Below, piece by piece: positions 36,102 through 45,137 of a stretch of 64,000 bases of DNA. This DNA is from Bacteroidota bacterium (GTDB taxonomy: Bacteria; Bacteroidota; Bacteroidia; 2-12-FULL-35-15): NCBI GenBank assembly GCA_947466965.1, contig CANIFU010000002.1:62001-126000 (forward strand), read 5' to 3'. The notes beneath the pieces are model-generated. The model did no database searches, was not told the DNA's origin, and saw only the letters and a list, made by a program, of their open reading frames with translations. Every line of letters starts with the position of its first letter. The stretch's first letter is position 1. The position numbers and the translations under genes were made by a program.

Positions 36102-37580
36102 ATGAAAAAAATTACCCCTTTTTTAATACTTTTTGTTGTTCATTTTCAAATACAAGCTACACATATAGTTGGAGGTGATATCACATTAAAATCTGTGGGA
36201 GGCAATAACTATGAAGTAACACTTCGCTTTTACAGAGATTGCAGTCTTGGAACTGCAGCATTCGACAATCCAATTAATTTAGGTGTTTATGATCAACAAA
36301 CAAACGCAGAAACCTTTCAATTCACATTACCCCTAATATCGACAGAGGTTTTAGTTTTGGGTGATTCTTGCTTCACTCCAGTAGGTTTATGTGTTGAAGA
36401 AGGCATATACAGAGATACAATAAATCTCCCCAACAATCCTAACGGATATTATCTTAGCTGGCAACGTTGTTGTAGAAACAATATTATTCAAAACATAGTC
36501 CTTCCCGGGGATGCAGGTATGGTTTTCTATGTAGAGTTTCCTGACCCCTTAATTCTGAATTCTAGTCCAGTTTTTGGCTCCTATCCAAATGCATATTTAT
36601 GCAACGGACAGCCAAATATTCAAAATTTTTCAGCCATTGATAACGATGGTGATTCTTTAGCTTATTTTTTAATTACTCCTTTAAATGGAAATGCATCAGC
36701 AGTAACTCCAATACCAACTCCAACTCCTGGACCATACTCGAGCATTACTTGGCAATTGCCTTATGGCCCAACGGATATGATTGGAGGAACCCCTCCTATT
36801 TCAATCAGTCCCACTACCGGAATTCTTACAACCACTCCTTCAACCTTAGGAACATTTGTTTTCGCTGTAGTTGTAGAGGAATACAGATCTGGAATAAAAA
36901 TAGGAGAAGTAAGACGAGATATACAATATCAGGTAATCAGTTGTAACACAAACCAGGCACCAGTATTTATTCAACCTACAATTACTTCTTATACAATTGT
37001 GGCAGGAGATTCAATTTGTATTCCGGTTGAAGCAACAGATATCAATTCAGATTGGGTTGGATTAAGCATTTCTTCTGAGCTATTATCAAACCCATCAACT
37101 CAAGTATATACTACTTTTACAAATGATAGCGCAATTGCTAATGTTCAGTCTTCGCTGTGCTTTCAGTCTAATTGCGCTCACATAAGGGAAGGAGCATATA
37201 CAGCTACATTTTACGCCAGAGACTACTCCTGCTATGGAACAAATGTTGTAACAAGTGTTGTAAACATAACAGTTCTTTCTCCAATAGAAGGGAAATTGGA
37301 TAAGATACTCCCAAATGTTTTCACACCTAATAATGATAATAATAATGATTATTTTAAAGTAAATGCCGATAATATTAACGATTGCTTTGATAAATTTCAG
37401 ATAAAAATATACGAAAGGTGGGGCGAATTATTATTCGTTTCTGACGACTTTCATTTTAAGTGGGACGGAAAAAATAAAAAAGGAAAAAATATGTCCGATG
37501 GGGTTTATTTCTATATCATTGAAGGAAATTTCAAAAATGAAACATTTACATATAAAGGGAATATACAAATCTTACGATAG
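36102..37580 (+). CDS. Secreted protein with gliding-motility (T9SS type B) C-terminal domain
   Basis: The 492-residue protein has a signal peptide, then an extracellular N-terminal domain beginning THIVGGDITLKSVGGNNYEVTLRFYRDC with many cysteines, and the CHU_C domain of T9SS type B sorting (LPNVFTPNNDNNNDYFKV...FQIKIYERWGELLFVSDDFHFKWDGKNKKGKNMSDGVYFYII). Such proteins are surface or adhesive T9SS cargo. Cysteine pairs (CSLG, CCRNN, SCF, CVEE) suggest disulphides. It follows the propeller gene by 190 bases and ends before a terminator. Confidence 0.87.
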   Translation: MKKITPFLILFVVHFQIQATHIVGGDITLKSVGGNNYEVTLRFYRDCSLGTAAFDNPINLGVYDQQTNAETFQFTLPLISTEVLVLGDSCFTPVGLCVEEGIYRDTINLPNNPNGYYLSWQRCCRNNIIQNIVLPGDAGMVFYVEFPDPLILNSSPVFGSYPNAYLCNGQPNIQNFSAIDNDGDSLAYFLITPLNGNASAVTPIPTPTPGPYSSITWQLPYGPTDMIGGTPPISISPTTGILTTTPSTLGTFVFAVVVEEYRSGIKIGEVRRDIQYQVISCNTNQAPVFIQPTITSYTIVAGDSICIPVEATDINSDWVGLSISSELLSNPSTQVYTTFTNDSAIANVQSSLCFQSNCAHIREGAYTATFYARDYSCYGTNVVTSVVNITVLSPIEGKLDKILPNVFTPNNDNNNDYFKVNADNINDCFDKFQIKIYERWGELLFVSDDFHFKWDGKNKKGKNMSDGVYFYIIEGNFKNETFTYKGNIQILR

Positions 37581-37589
37581 AAAAAAATC

Positions 37590-37632
37590 ATTTTAAAACA
37601 GTCCTGAAATCAAACAGGACTGTTTTCTTTTA
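37590..37632 (+). terminator. Intrinsic terminator after the CHU-type gene
   Basis: AAAACAGTCCTG (37595-37606) pairs perfectly with CAGGACTGTTTT (37615-37626) around an 8-base loop, followed by TTT-rich DNA. Confidence 0.85.
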
Positions 37633-37646
37633 TATACATTTATATA

Positions 37647-38051
37647 ATGAAAAAAACAGCCGCCTTATTTATTTTTATTCTCTTTTCATACTCTTTTTCA
37701 ATTAAAAAAGAGACAATTACTTGTGCTGTTAATTTCAATGGCATTTATGCTTTTCGATTAGATAATGAAAACTCTGCTATACTTCGTTTTTATGCTGATG
37801 GTTCAGTATTAGCATCTACTTCCATAAACGATTACATGGATGTTTTCAGTTGGTTTCACAAAGAAAATAAAGACATGGTTTTAAAAGGAACCTATAAAAT
37901 AAAAAAATGCGAGATCAAGTTCGAAGTAAAAGGAATGACAGGAGAACAAACATATAAAGGAACTATTTCTGATAAAACAATTGAAGTAAAATTAACCGAC
38001 TATGATAGCAAAAAGACAGTGAAGAGAGTCTATACTTTTTTCGCTCTTTAA
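37647..38051 (+). CDS. Small secreted protein, unknown function
   Basis: The 134-residue product has a signal peptide (KKTAALFIFILFSYSFS) and a short beta-rich domain with NGIYAFRLDNENSAILRFYADGSVLAS and YKIKKCEIKFEVKGMTGEQTYKGTISDKTIEVKLTDYD. The fold may be lipocalin-like, judged only from the alternating hydrophobic pattern. No family was recognised. It begins right after a terminator, so it should have its own promoter. Confidence 0.55.
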   Translation: MKKTAALFIFILFSYSFSIKKETITCAVNFNGIYAFRLDNENSAILRFYADGSVLASTSINDYMDVFSWFHKENKDMVLKGTYKIKKCEIKFEVKGMTGEQTYKGTISDKTIEVKLTDYDSKKTVKRVYTFFAL

Positions 38052-38302
38052 AATCAACTAAAACTTTGGAAAACTGTTTCTGCAATAAATATAGCTTCCT
38101 TATATAAGTCATACGGCACACCGATTAAACTGTTTAAAAATAAAAAATTTTTAGGCTGTAAAACAATCAAAATTATAACCACTCTCACACGCATTAAAAA
38201 CACCTATCTTTTTAAGTGTTTTAACATTATAATTTCATTCAAAAAAAACTGTCCCTTCAATAATACGAACAATTTTATTTATTCGCAAAAAAACAAACTA
38301 TT

Positions 38303-38318
38303 TTTAGACCTATCTAAA
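38303..38318 (+). promoter_or_regulatory. Probable MntR/DtxR-type operator
   Basis: TTTAGACCTATCTAAA is a perfect palindrome (arms TTTAGA/TCTAAA, 4-base centre), the length and A/T-rich form of DtxR/MntR boxes. A half site TTTAGG (38344-38349) lies directly before the ATG at 38351. A near-consensus -7, TACATTTA (38327-38334), follows at 19 bases from a TTTA, so the operator would cover the -33 region. The rest of the 299-base gap from 38052 shows only a weak hairpin. Confidence 0.5.
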
Positions 38319-38350
38319 TTATTTATTACATTTATATAAAATATTTAGGT

Positions 38351-39010
38351 ATGAATTCATTCACGGCAGAAAATTATTTGAAAGCTATTTACAAGTTAGT
38401 CGAACACAGCAGCAATCCTGTTTCCACAAATTCTATTGCTGAAAAGATGAATACAAAAGCAGCTAGCGTAACAGATATGTTAAAGAAGCTAGCGAATAAA
38501 AAGCTCATCAACTATCAAAAATACCAAGGTGTTTATCTTACTACGAAAGGTGAAAAAGTGGCATTAAGTGTTATACGAAAACATCGGTTATGGGAAATGT
38601 TCTTATTAGAAAAGCTTGATTTTAAATGGGATGAGGTGCATGATGTTGCAGAGCAATTAGAACACATTAATTCAGAAAAACTAATTTCTCAAATCGATAA
38701 ATTTTTAAATTATCCAAAATTCGATCCCCATGGTGATCCAATTCCAGATGCAAATGGAAAAATTCAACAACAAAAATCAAACTCAGTATCACACTACAAA
38801 AAAAACGATGCATTAATTATGACCGGTGTTGTAGATCATTCAGCGGTATTCCTTCAATATTTAGATAAATCCGGTTTAGCATTAGGGAATGAAATTAGAA
38901 TAAAGGAAGTAATTGAATTTGATAAATCATTAAAAATTACAATCAATAAAAAAAACACCCTTTTCATCAGTAATGAAGTCGCAAAAAATATATTAGCAAT
39001 TACCAGATAA
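38351..39010 (+). CDS. mntR: Metal-dependent DtxR/MntR family repressor
   Basis: The 219-residue protein has the iron-dependent repressor helix-turn-helix (AENYLKAIYKLVEHSSNPVSTNSIAEKMNTKAASVTDMLKKLANKKLI) followed by the metal-binding and dimerisation domain (VIRKHRLWEMFLLEKLDFKWDEVHDVAEQLEHI) and a C-terminal SH3-like part. The histidines and glutamates of the metal site are visible. It overlaps nothing but leads an Nramp manganese/iron transporter by 2 bases, so manganese-dependent control of its own operon is the natural model. Confidence 0.88.
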   Translation: MNSFTAENYLKAIYKLVEHSSNPVSTNSIAEKMNTKAASVTDMLKKLANKKLINYQKYQGVYLTTKGEKVALSVIRKHRLWEMFLLEKLDFKWDEVHDVAEQLEHINSEKLISQIDKFLNYPKFDPHGDPIPDANGKIQQQKSNSVSHYKKNDALIMTGVVDHSAVFLQYLDKSGLALGNEIRIKEVIEFDKSLKITINKKNTLFISNEVAKNILAITR

Positions 39011-39012
39011 CG

Positions 39013-40887
39013 ATGAGCAAGCAATCAGAAAAATCGCTTTCGGAAGTGCATTCAAGTGTTGATACAATAAACAAATCAGGATTCTGGAAAAAGCTATTTG
39101 CTTTCCTTGGTCCGGCATACCTTGTTAGTGTTGGCTATATGGATCCAGGCAACTGGGCAACTGATATCGCAGGTGGAAGTCAGTTTGGTTACAAATTACT
39201 TTGGGTTTTATTAATGAGCAACTTAATGGCTCTCCTCTTGCAGAGCCTGAGTGCAAAATTAGGATTGGTCAGAGGATTAGATCTGGCGCAGGCATCCCGT
39301 CAGGCATATCCGCGGGCCATCAATTTTTTCAATTGGCTTTTAGCAGAAATAGCTATTGCAGCATGTGACCTTGCAGAAGTAATTGGAATGGCCATCGGTT
39401 TGCAATTGCTTTTCAACCTGCCACTTCTTGCCGGTGTTTCGATCAGTGTGGCCGATACCATTTTGTTATTGGTATTGCAACGTTACGGCATGCGAAAAAT
39501 GGAAGCATTTATATTAGCCTTAGTAACAACGATCGGAGTTGCATTTATTGCCGAACTGATCTTCGCTAAACCTGACGGCATGGAGATGGTAAAAGGATTT
39601 ATACCTTCCATGCCCAGCAATTCAGCTTTATATATTGCCATAGGTATAATAGGTGCTACAGTAATGCCACACAATTTATACCTCCATTCTTCTTTGGTGC
39701 AAACACGTAAAATCAACCGATCACTAGCAGGAATAAAAGAAGCTATAAAATTTAATTTCATTGATACATTCATCGCTTTGAATATGGCTTTGTTTGTAAA
39801 TGCAGCTATTTTAATACTTGCAGCCGCAGCCTTTTATACAACCGGACATAATGAAGTATCAGAAATACAAGATGCACATCGGTTATTAAGCAATATTTTA
39901 GGAAGTACCGCTCCTACATTATTTGCAATTGCATTAATCGCAGCAGGACAAAGCTCTACGTTAACAGGTACTTTATCGGGGCAAATTGTGATGGAAGGTT
40001 ATTTGAATTTAAGAATTCAGCCTTGGCTTAGACGACTAATCACCCGCTTCATTGCAATCATTCCTGCATTTTTGGTCATCTACTTTTTAGGCGAAGATGC
40101 CACAGGAGAATTATTAATATTGAGTCAGGTGATATTAAGTTTGCAATTAGGATTTGCGGTAATTCCATTGATACATTTAACAAGCAATAAAAAGCAAATG
40201 GGAGTGTTTGCAAATAAATTATGGGTGAAAATTTTGGCATGGTTCATAGCAGGAATCATTGTTATTTTAAACGCAAAATTAGTAGTCGAAACAATCACAA
40301 ATTGGATCAGTAATTCTAGAAATCCGATGGTTTATTATTTAACAATTGTTCCGATGGTAATAGCAGCTGGATTCTTGTTAATTTATATTATCATAGCTCC
40401 TATTATCAAAAATGTGAAGCAAAAAGCAAGTCATGCTCCAGATGATTTACCTTCTGATCTGAACATTACGGATACAAACAAATATAAACGCATTGCAATA
40501 ACCGTTGATTTCAGTTTAAGTGATAGTAAAGCAATCAGCAATGCATTTTCACAAGGTGGTAAAAATGCGGAATACATTTTAATTCATATCGTTGAAACAG
40601 CCGGTGCGCGAATGATGGGACACGAAATCGATGATCTGGAAACGGTATCGGACAAATCCAATTTAGAAAAATACAGATCTGATCTGACAGAAAAAGGATA
40701 TTCAGTTCAAACGAAACTCGGCTTCGGCAATGCGAAGAAAAGTATCCCCGAGATTGTAAACAACTGTGATTGTGATCTATTGGTAATGGGTGCTCACGGA
40801 CACAGAGCATTCAAAGATTTTCTATTCGGAACGACTCTTGACGAAGTAAGACACAATGTTAAAGTACCAGTATTAATTGTGAAGTAA
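39013..40887 (+). CDS. mntH: Nramp manganese/iron transporter fused to a universal stress domain
   Basis: The first 450 residues are a complete Nramp transporter with eleven or so helices, including the signature metal motifs MDPGNWATD in helix 1 and MPHNLYLHSS in helix 6. Residues about 490-624 form a UspA domain (KRIAITVDFSLSDSKAISNAF...LLVMGAHGHRAFKDFLFGTTLDEVRHNVKVPVLIVK), keeping the ATP-binding G-x2-G-x9-G(S/T) pattern. The fusion suggests nucleotide sensing of metal uptake (inference). The protein is much longer than plain MntH (about 410). It is in an operon with mntR. Confidence 0.92.
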   Translation: MSKQSEKSLSEVHSSVDTINKSGFWKKLFAFLGPAYLVSVGYMDPGNWATDIAGGSQFGYKLLWVLLMSNLMALLLQSLSAKLGLVRGLDLAQASRQAYPRAINFFNWLLAEIAIAACDLAEVIGMAIGLQLLFNLPLLAGVSISVADTILLLVLQRYGMRKMEAFILALVTTIGVAFIAELIFAKPDGMEMVKGFIPSMPSNSALYIAIGIIGATVMPHNLYLHSSLVQTRKINRSLAGIKEAIKFNFIDTFIALNMALFVNAAILILAAAAFYTTGHNEVSEIQDAHRLLSNILGSTAPTLFAIALIAAGQSSTLTGTLSGQIVMEGYLNLRIQPWLRRLITRFIAIIPAFLVIYFLGEDATGELLILSQVILSLQLGFAVIPLIHLTSNKKQMGVFANKLWVKILAWFIAGIIVILNAKLVVETITNWISNSRNPMVYYLTIVPMVIAAGFLLIYIIIAPIIKNVKQKASHAPDDLPSDLNITDTNKYKRIAITVDFSLSDSKAISNAFSQGGKNAEYILIHIVETAGARMMGHEIDDLETVSDKSNLEKYRSDLTEKGYSVQTKLGFGNAKKSIPEIVNNCDCDLLVMGAHGHRAFKDFLFGTTLDEVRHNVKVPVLIVK

Positions 40888-40917
40888 GCCAGTGCTTTTT
40901 ATTACCTTTGCTACACA

Positions 40918-41370
40918 ATGATTACAGAAAACAATATCAATATAAAAAACAGGCAGGCTTCCTTTGAGTATGCCTTTATTGACAAATATCTTGCTGGGAT
41001 ACAGCTTTCCGGAACCGAGATCAAATCAATCAGAGAAGGAAAAGCAAATATTAGCGATGCATTTTGTGTTTTTCAACGCAATGAATTGTTCATTCGAAAT
41101 ATGAATGTTTCGCCATATTTCAATGGCACTTATAATAATGTTCCTGAAAAACGGGATAGAAAACTGCTGTTAAACAGACAAGAATTGAATAAATTGCAAG
41201 GTAAACTAAAGGATCAGGGATTAACAGTGGTTCCCCTCCGCTTATTTATAAATGAAAAAGGGTTTGCAAAGGTTGAAATCGCGCTTGCAAAAGGTAAGAA
41301 GTTGTTTGATAAACGGGCGGATATTAAAAAGAAAGATACCGAAAGAGAAACAAACAGACGTTTAAAATAG
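40918..41370 (+). CDS. smpB: SsrA-binding protein SmpB
   Basis: The 150-residue protein matches SmpB: INIKNRQASFEYAFIDKYLAGIQLSGTEIKSIREGKANISDAF, then ELFIRNMNVSPY and FAKVEIALAKGKKLFDKRADIKKKD, with the lysine/arginine tail needed for tRNA mimicry. With tmRNA it rescues stalled ribosomes. The OB-fold length is normal. It follows mntH by 30 bases and is probably read by run-through from it or from a weak own promoter. Confidence 0.95.
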   Translation: MITENNINIKNRQASFEYAFIDKYLAGIQLSGTEIKSIREGKANISDAFCVFQRNELFIRNMNVSPYFNGTYNNVPEKRDRKLLLNRQELNKLQGKLKDQGLTVVPLRLFINEKGFAKVEIALAKGKKLFDKRADIKKKDTERETNRRLK

Positions 41371-41416
41371 TTTCACGATCAGTATCTTTTGATAAGTATA
41401 GTCTTAAAAAAAATCC

Positions 41417-41884
41417 TTATTTCTTTGTTTTTTCGCTACCTGAAAACTCGTATTTTTTCTTTTCAACTCCCGACTTCATCTGCACGATCGTACCTTCAAT
41501 GTCGTAATTTATTACTGTAGCTTCCCATTTATAGTCGTTTTTATCTTCAGAGTAATTTGCTTCAAAAGCAACCATATGCATTTCTACTTCATCCTCTGTG
41601 TAGGTTGAATCAAGAGTAACAATAAAGGCTACAGGAGGCAATGTCAATTTTTCATACATAAGATCAGCTTCCACCTTTCCAGATTTGATCAGGAACAAAC
41701 TTGGAACGGCCTTACCTCTTCCTGTTGATTTTAATTCGTAAAACTGAACATTGTATTTTTTGTTTTCTAAAAATTTATTTTTCTCACCAGGCTTCGCTTT
41801 TTTCTGTCCAAATGTATTTATTGAAAGTAAAAGGAAAAAAATCAAAGAAAAGAAAGTAGTTAAAAGTGACTTGCTATTTATCAT
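41417..41884 (-). CDS. Small secreted protein, unknown function
   Basis: The 155-residue product has a signal peptide ending in NTFGQ and a basic stretch (KKAKPGEKNKFLENKK). The domain KWEATVINYDIEGTIVQMK and YEFSGSEKTKK is similar to the secreted protein at 5411-5908 (FSWEGTIEGDNVSGSAIIRK, SYSFTGSQKNKK). The two are likely members of one small periplasmic family. It converges with smpB, with only 46 bases between them and no clear terminator. Confidence 0.6.
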   Translation of the reverse strand: MINSKSLLTTFFSLIFFLLLSINTFGQKKAKPGEKNKFLENKKYNVQFYELKSTGRGKAVPSLFLIKSGKVEADLMYEKLTLPPVAFIVTLDSTYTEDEVEMHMVAFEANYSEDKNDYKWEATVINYDIEGTIVQMKSGVEKKKYEFSGSEKTKK

Positions 41885-42013
41885 TGCTGAAGTATTAATA
41901 CGTTTAAATTTTAAATTTATCTGAACTATTTAGCCACATGCAATTATTTTGCCAAAAATTAAATATGGTGGTGTAAAACTATACTTTATCTTTGTTTTTT
42001 AAAAGTTTTTCTA

Positions 42014-42892
42014 ATGAATATACAAAGTCGTCTATTATATTATTGCATCATCATTCCTATTTCGAGGCTTCCTTTTCCTTTCTTGTATGGATTATCAAGC
42101 TTTGTGTACCTTATTTTATACAAAGTGATCGGGTACAGGAAAAAGGTTGTTATAAGCAATATTCAGCGATCTTTTCCTGAAAAAACAGCGAAAGAGCATC
42201 AGGAGATCTGCGATAAATTTTACAGTCACTTTTGCGATCTTATTTTGGAAAGCATCAAAACCTTTACCATTTCTGAAAAGGAAGTGTTAAAAAGAGTGGT
42301 CTGCAAAAATCCAGAATTGATCAATAAATATTTTGAAGAAAAAAGAAGTGTAATCATCGCTGGAGGTCATCTTTCGAATTGGGAGATATTTGCAGTAGCG
42401 ATTGATGCTTTAATAAAACATAAAACAATTGGTATCTATAAACCATTATCGAACAAGTATTTTGATACCAAAATGCGAAACACCAGAAGCAAATATGGTT
42501 TGTATATGATTTCTACAAAGATTGTTAAGCAAGTTTATGAAGAGGAAAAAAATAATCTAACAGCAACTATATTTGCCATCGATCAATCACCTTCGAATGC
42601 GAATAATTGTCATTGGATGACTTTCCTTAATCAGGATACCGGAGTATTATTCGGAACAGAAAAGTTTGCAAAAGAATACAATCAACCAGTATTGTACGGT
42701 CTTATCAAAAAAGAAAAAAGAGGTTTTTATAGTTTTGAATTTTTTGAAACAGTTGATAAGCCAATTGAAACACAACCGGGTGAAATAACAGAGATGGTAA
42801 CCCGAATGCTAGAAAAAGATATCATTGCTACACCTCAACATTGGCTTTGGAGCCATAAAAGATGGAAACACAAACGTCCCGCAGGAAAATAA
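42014..42892 (+). CDS. Lysophospholipid / lipid A acyltransferase (LpxL/HtrB family)
   Basis: The 292-residue protein belongs to the LpxL/HtrB acyltransferase family: a membrane anchor at the N-terminus (LLYYCIIIPISRLPFPFLYGLSSFVYLILYKVIG), the catalytic H-x4-E motif in GGHLSNWEIF, and the later FLNQDTGVLFGTEKFAKEYNQPVLYG segment. It would add secondary acyl chains to lipid A or a related lipid. kdsA occurs 5 kb downstream, so the strain makes Kdo-type lipopolysaccharide. It leads a compact run of genes. Confidence 0.87.
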   Translation: MNIQSRLLYYCIIIPISRLPFPFLYGLSSFVYLILYKVIGYRKKVVISNIQRSFPEKTAKEHQEICDKFYSHFCDLILESIKTFTISEKEVLKRVVCKNPELINKYFEEKRSVIIAGGHLSNWEIFAVAIDALIKHKTIGIYKPLSNKYFDTKMRNTRSKYGLYMISTKIVKQVYEEEKNNLTATIFAIDQSPSNANNCHWMTFLNQDTGVLFGTEKFAKEYNQPVLYGLIKKEKRGFYSFEFFETVDKPIETQPGEITEMVTRMLEKDIIATPQHWLWSHKRWKHKRPAGK

Positions 42893-42915
42893 TTTTTAAT
42901 ATAAAAATCAATAAC

Positions 42916-43287
42916 ATGAAAAAAATATTCTTTTTGGCAGCTACGGTTGCCATTACAAGTGCCGCTTGTAAAAGTTCAAAAGAAGTTTCAAAAACAGAAA
43001 CACCGGTGATTAAAACTCCTGTTGATTGTTCCATTTCAGGAATGACGTATGCATCCATAAAACCCATTCTGGAAGTGAATTGCAATAATTGTCACAGTAA
43101 TGGTGGCGCAGGCGGATTTGACTTTACCGTATTTGCTGATGTAAAAAAAGCCGCTCAAAAAGGAGAACTTCTAGGAACAATTAAACATGCTTCCGGTTTT
43201 CCCAAAATGCCAGCAAGATCAGAAAAACTAGATCAGGAATCGATCGATAAAATTGAATGTTGGATCAAAAACGGTATGAAAGAATAA
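42916..43287 (+). CDS. Small cytochrome c-like lipoprotein
   Basis: The 123-residue product starts at 42916. A lipoprotein signal ends at SAACKSS (Cys near residue 18). The haem-binding CNNCH motif is near residue 57, and the axial methionine is likely in FPKMPARS. This is the short single-haem domain common in membrane-bound Bacteroidetes cytochromes. Its role could be electron transfer at the periplasmic face. The gene ends by overlapping the rarA ATG by one base (TAATG). Confidence 0.78.
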   Translation: MKKIFFLAATVAITSAACKSSKEVSKTETPVIKTPVDCSISGMTYASIKPILEVNCNNCHSNGGAGGFDFTVFADVKKAAQKGELLGTIKHASGFPKMPARSEKLDQESIDKIECWIKNGMKE

Positions 43288-44564
43288 TGAACGCCACTCC
43301 TCTCGCAGAACGAATGCGTCCGACAAGTCTGGATAACTACATTGGCCAAAAGCACATTGTAGGCGAGGGAGCTATTTTAAGAAACGCGATCAAATCCAAT
43401 CTTTTGCCCTCCATAATTTTATGGGGACCTCCGGGAGTTGGAAAAACAACACTGGCAAACATTATAGCTCATCAGCTAAAGCGCCCATTTCATGCATTAA
43501 GCGCGATCAATTCAGGGGTGAAAGATATTCGTGAAGTAATTGAAAAGTCGAAATCGAATGGTTTATTCAATCAGAGTAATCCCATATTATTCATTGATGA
43601 AATCCATCGCTTCAGTAAATCACAACAAGATTCATTGCTTGGAGCAGTTGAAAAAGGAACCGTTACACTGATAGGTGCAACAACAGAAAATCCTTCTTTT
43701 GAAGTTATTTCAGCCCTTTTATCACGTTGTCAGGTTTATATCCTGAAGCACCTTGACAAAGACGATCTTTTGGAAATGCTTGAGCTGGCAATGAAAACAG
43801 ATGTTTTTCTGAAAACAAAAAAAATCATCATTGAGGAAAATGAAGCACTTCTTAGACTTTCGGGAGGTGACGGACGGAAATTATTAAATGTTTTCGAATT
43901 GGTCGTGAATGCTATTGGCGGTGAAACGATTGAAATTACAAATGAAAAGGTAAACAACATTGTTCAACAAAACATTTCTGTTTACGATAAATCCGGAGAA
44001 AACCATTACGATATCATTTCAGCATTTATCAAATCAATAAGAGGAAGCGACCCGAATGCTGCAGTATATTGGTTAGCAAGAATGATTGAAGGAGGTGAAG
44101 ATCCTTCCTTTATTGCAAGAAGATTATTAATACTTGCTTCAGAAGATATTGGAAATGCGAATCCAACTGCATTAGTAATAGCAAACAATTGTTTTCAAGC
44201 AGTGAATGTGATCGGCTATCCTGAATCGAGAATTATTTTATCTCAAACGGTAACCTATTTGGCATCATCAGCAAAAAGCAATGCCGCTTATATGGCTATA
44301 AATGCTGCATCAGAAATGGTTAGAAATAGCGGTGACCTTCCTGTGCCGCTTCATTTGAGAAACGCACCTACCAAATTAATGAAAGAGATTGGCTATGGTG
44401 AAAATTACGAGTATTCACATGGCTTCAAAAACAATTTTTCTGCACAAGAATATCTTCCGGAAGGATTAGTCGGAACTAAATTTTATGATCCGGGAAACAA
44501 TGCCCGAGAAAATGAATTAAAAGAGTATCTGAAAAAACTTTGGGGAAAGAAATACGATTATTAG
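43287..44564 (+). CDS. rarA: Replication-associated recombination protein A
   Basis: The 425-residue AAA+ ATPase is a full RarA/MgsA: N-terminal PLAERMRPTSLDNYIGQKHIVG, Walker A GPPGVGKTT, Walker B LFIDEIHRFSKSQQD, sensor ATTENPSF, and the C-terminal domain with EDPSFIARRLLILASEDIGNANP. It acts on stalled replication forks. The chosen ATG (43287) overlaps the stop of the cytochrome gene. It is convergent with the next gene, sharing the last 4 bases. Confidence 0.95.
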   Translation: MNATPLAERMRPTSLDNYIGQKHIVGEGAILRNAIKSNLLPSIILWGPPGVGKTTLANIIAHQLKRPFHALSAINSGVKDIREVIEKSKSNGLFNQSNPILFIDEIHRFSKSQQDSLLGAVEKGTVTLIGATTENPSFEVISALLSRCQVYILKHLDKDDLLEMLELAMKTDVFLKTKKIIIEENEALLRLSGGDGRKLLNVFELVVNAIGGETIEITNEKVNNIVQQNISVYDKSGENHYDIISAFIKSIRGSDPNAAVYWLARMIEGGEDPSFIARRLLILASEDIGNANPTALVIANNCFQAVNVIGYPESRIILSQTVTYLASSAKSNAAYMAINAASEMVRNSGDLPVPLHLRNAPTKLMKEIGYGENYEYSHGFKNNFSAQEYLPEGLVGTKFYDPGNNARENELKEYLKKLWGKKYDY

Positions 44565-44992
44565 TCTTCAATAATTGAAGTCGGATCGAATATAAAGAAA
44601 TGTGCAATTCCAACTGTAATTCCACCAAAAGACTGTTCAATTACTTGCCAGCACACATCAAGTAATAAATTTTCTAATTTAGAACCTGTGCTAAATGAAA
44701 CTCCAACAACAGTAGAGATGATGAATAAGGTAAATCCTATTGCAGCTCCTGTAACAGCACCTTTTATAATTGGTTTGCGTTTGAAACGATTCTCAAGTAT
44801 CTTCACATCAAAGGCTTTGGCTATTATAAATCCAATAATAAGATATACGAAGGATGCGAATACAAGAAATAATTCTTTGGGGTAAGATAAGCGTGAAAAA
44901 TCAGTTAAAAACAAGCCATGCCAAATGTATGATAAAGCAAACATCATAAGCGATGAACCAATCCAAGAAATATTAAATCGTTTTGTAAACAT
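44561..44992 (-). CDS. Small membrane protein, unknown function
   Basis: The 143-residue protein has about four transmembrane helices (SWIGSSLMMFALSYIWHGLFL; LFLVFASFVYLIIGFIIAKAF; GAVTGAAIGFTLFIISTVVGVSF) and no soluble domain. No family was recognised. Its stop codon overlaps that of rarA by 4 bases on the opposite strand. A TATATTTG element lies 24 bases before its ATG. Confidence 0.65.
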   Translation of the reverse strand: MFTKRFNISWIGSSLMMFALSYIWHGLFLTDFSRLSYPKELFLVFASFVYLIIGFIIAKAFDVKILENRFKRKPIIKGAVTGAAIGFTLFIISTVVGVSFSTGSKLENLLLDVCWQVIEQSFGGITVGIAHFFIFDPTSIIED

Positions 44993-45015
44993 AATTTACC
45001 TTCCATGAAACAATG

Positions 45016-45023
45016 CAAATATA
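45016..45023 (-). promoter_or_regulatory. -7 promoter element of the small membrane protein gene
   Basis: The minus strand reads TATATTTG, 24 bases before the ATG at 44992. The -33 TTG is weak. Confidence 0.4.
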
Positions 45024-45137
45024 TTCTATTTTATTATGAATCGAAATGGTGTGCGTGAATTTAATTTTTTATTGGGCTGCTTTTTTTAGTGCCAAAGCGC
45101 TTTTTTTAGTATTTTTAACAACGTAAAATCATTTGAA

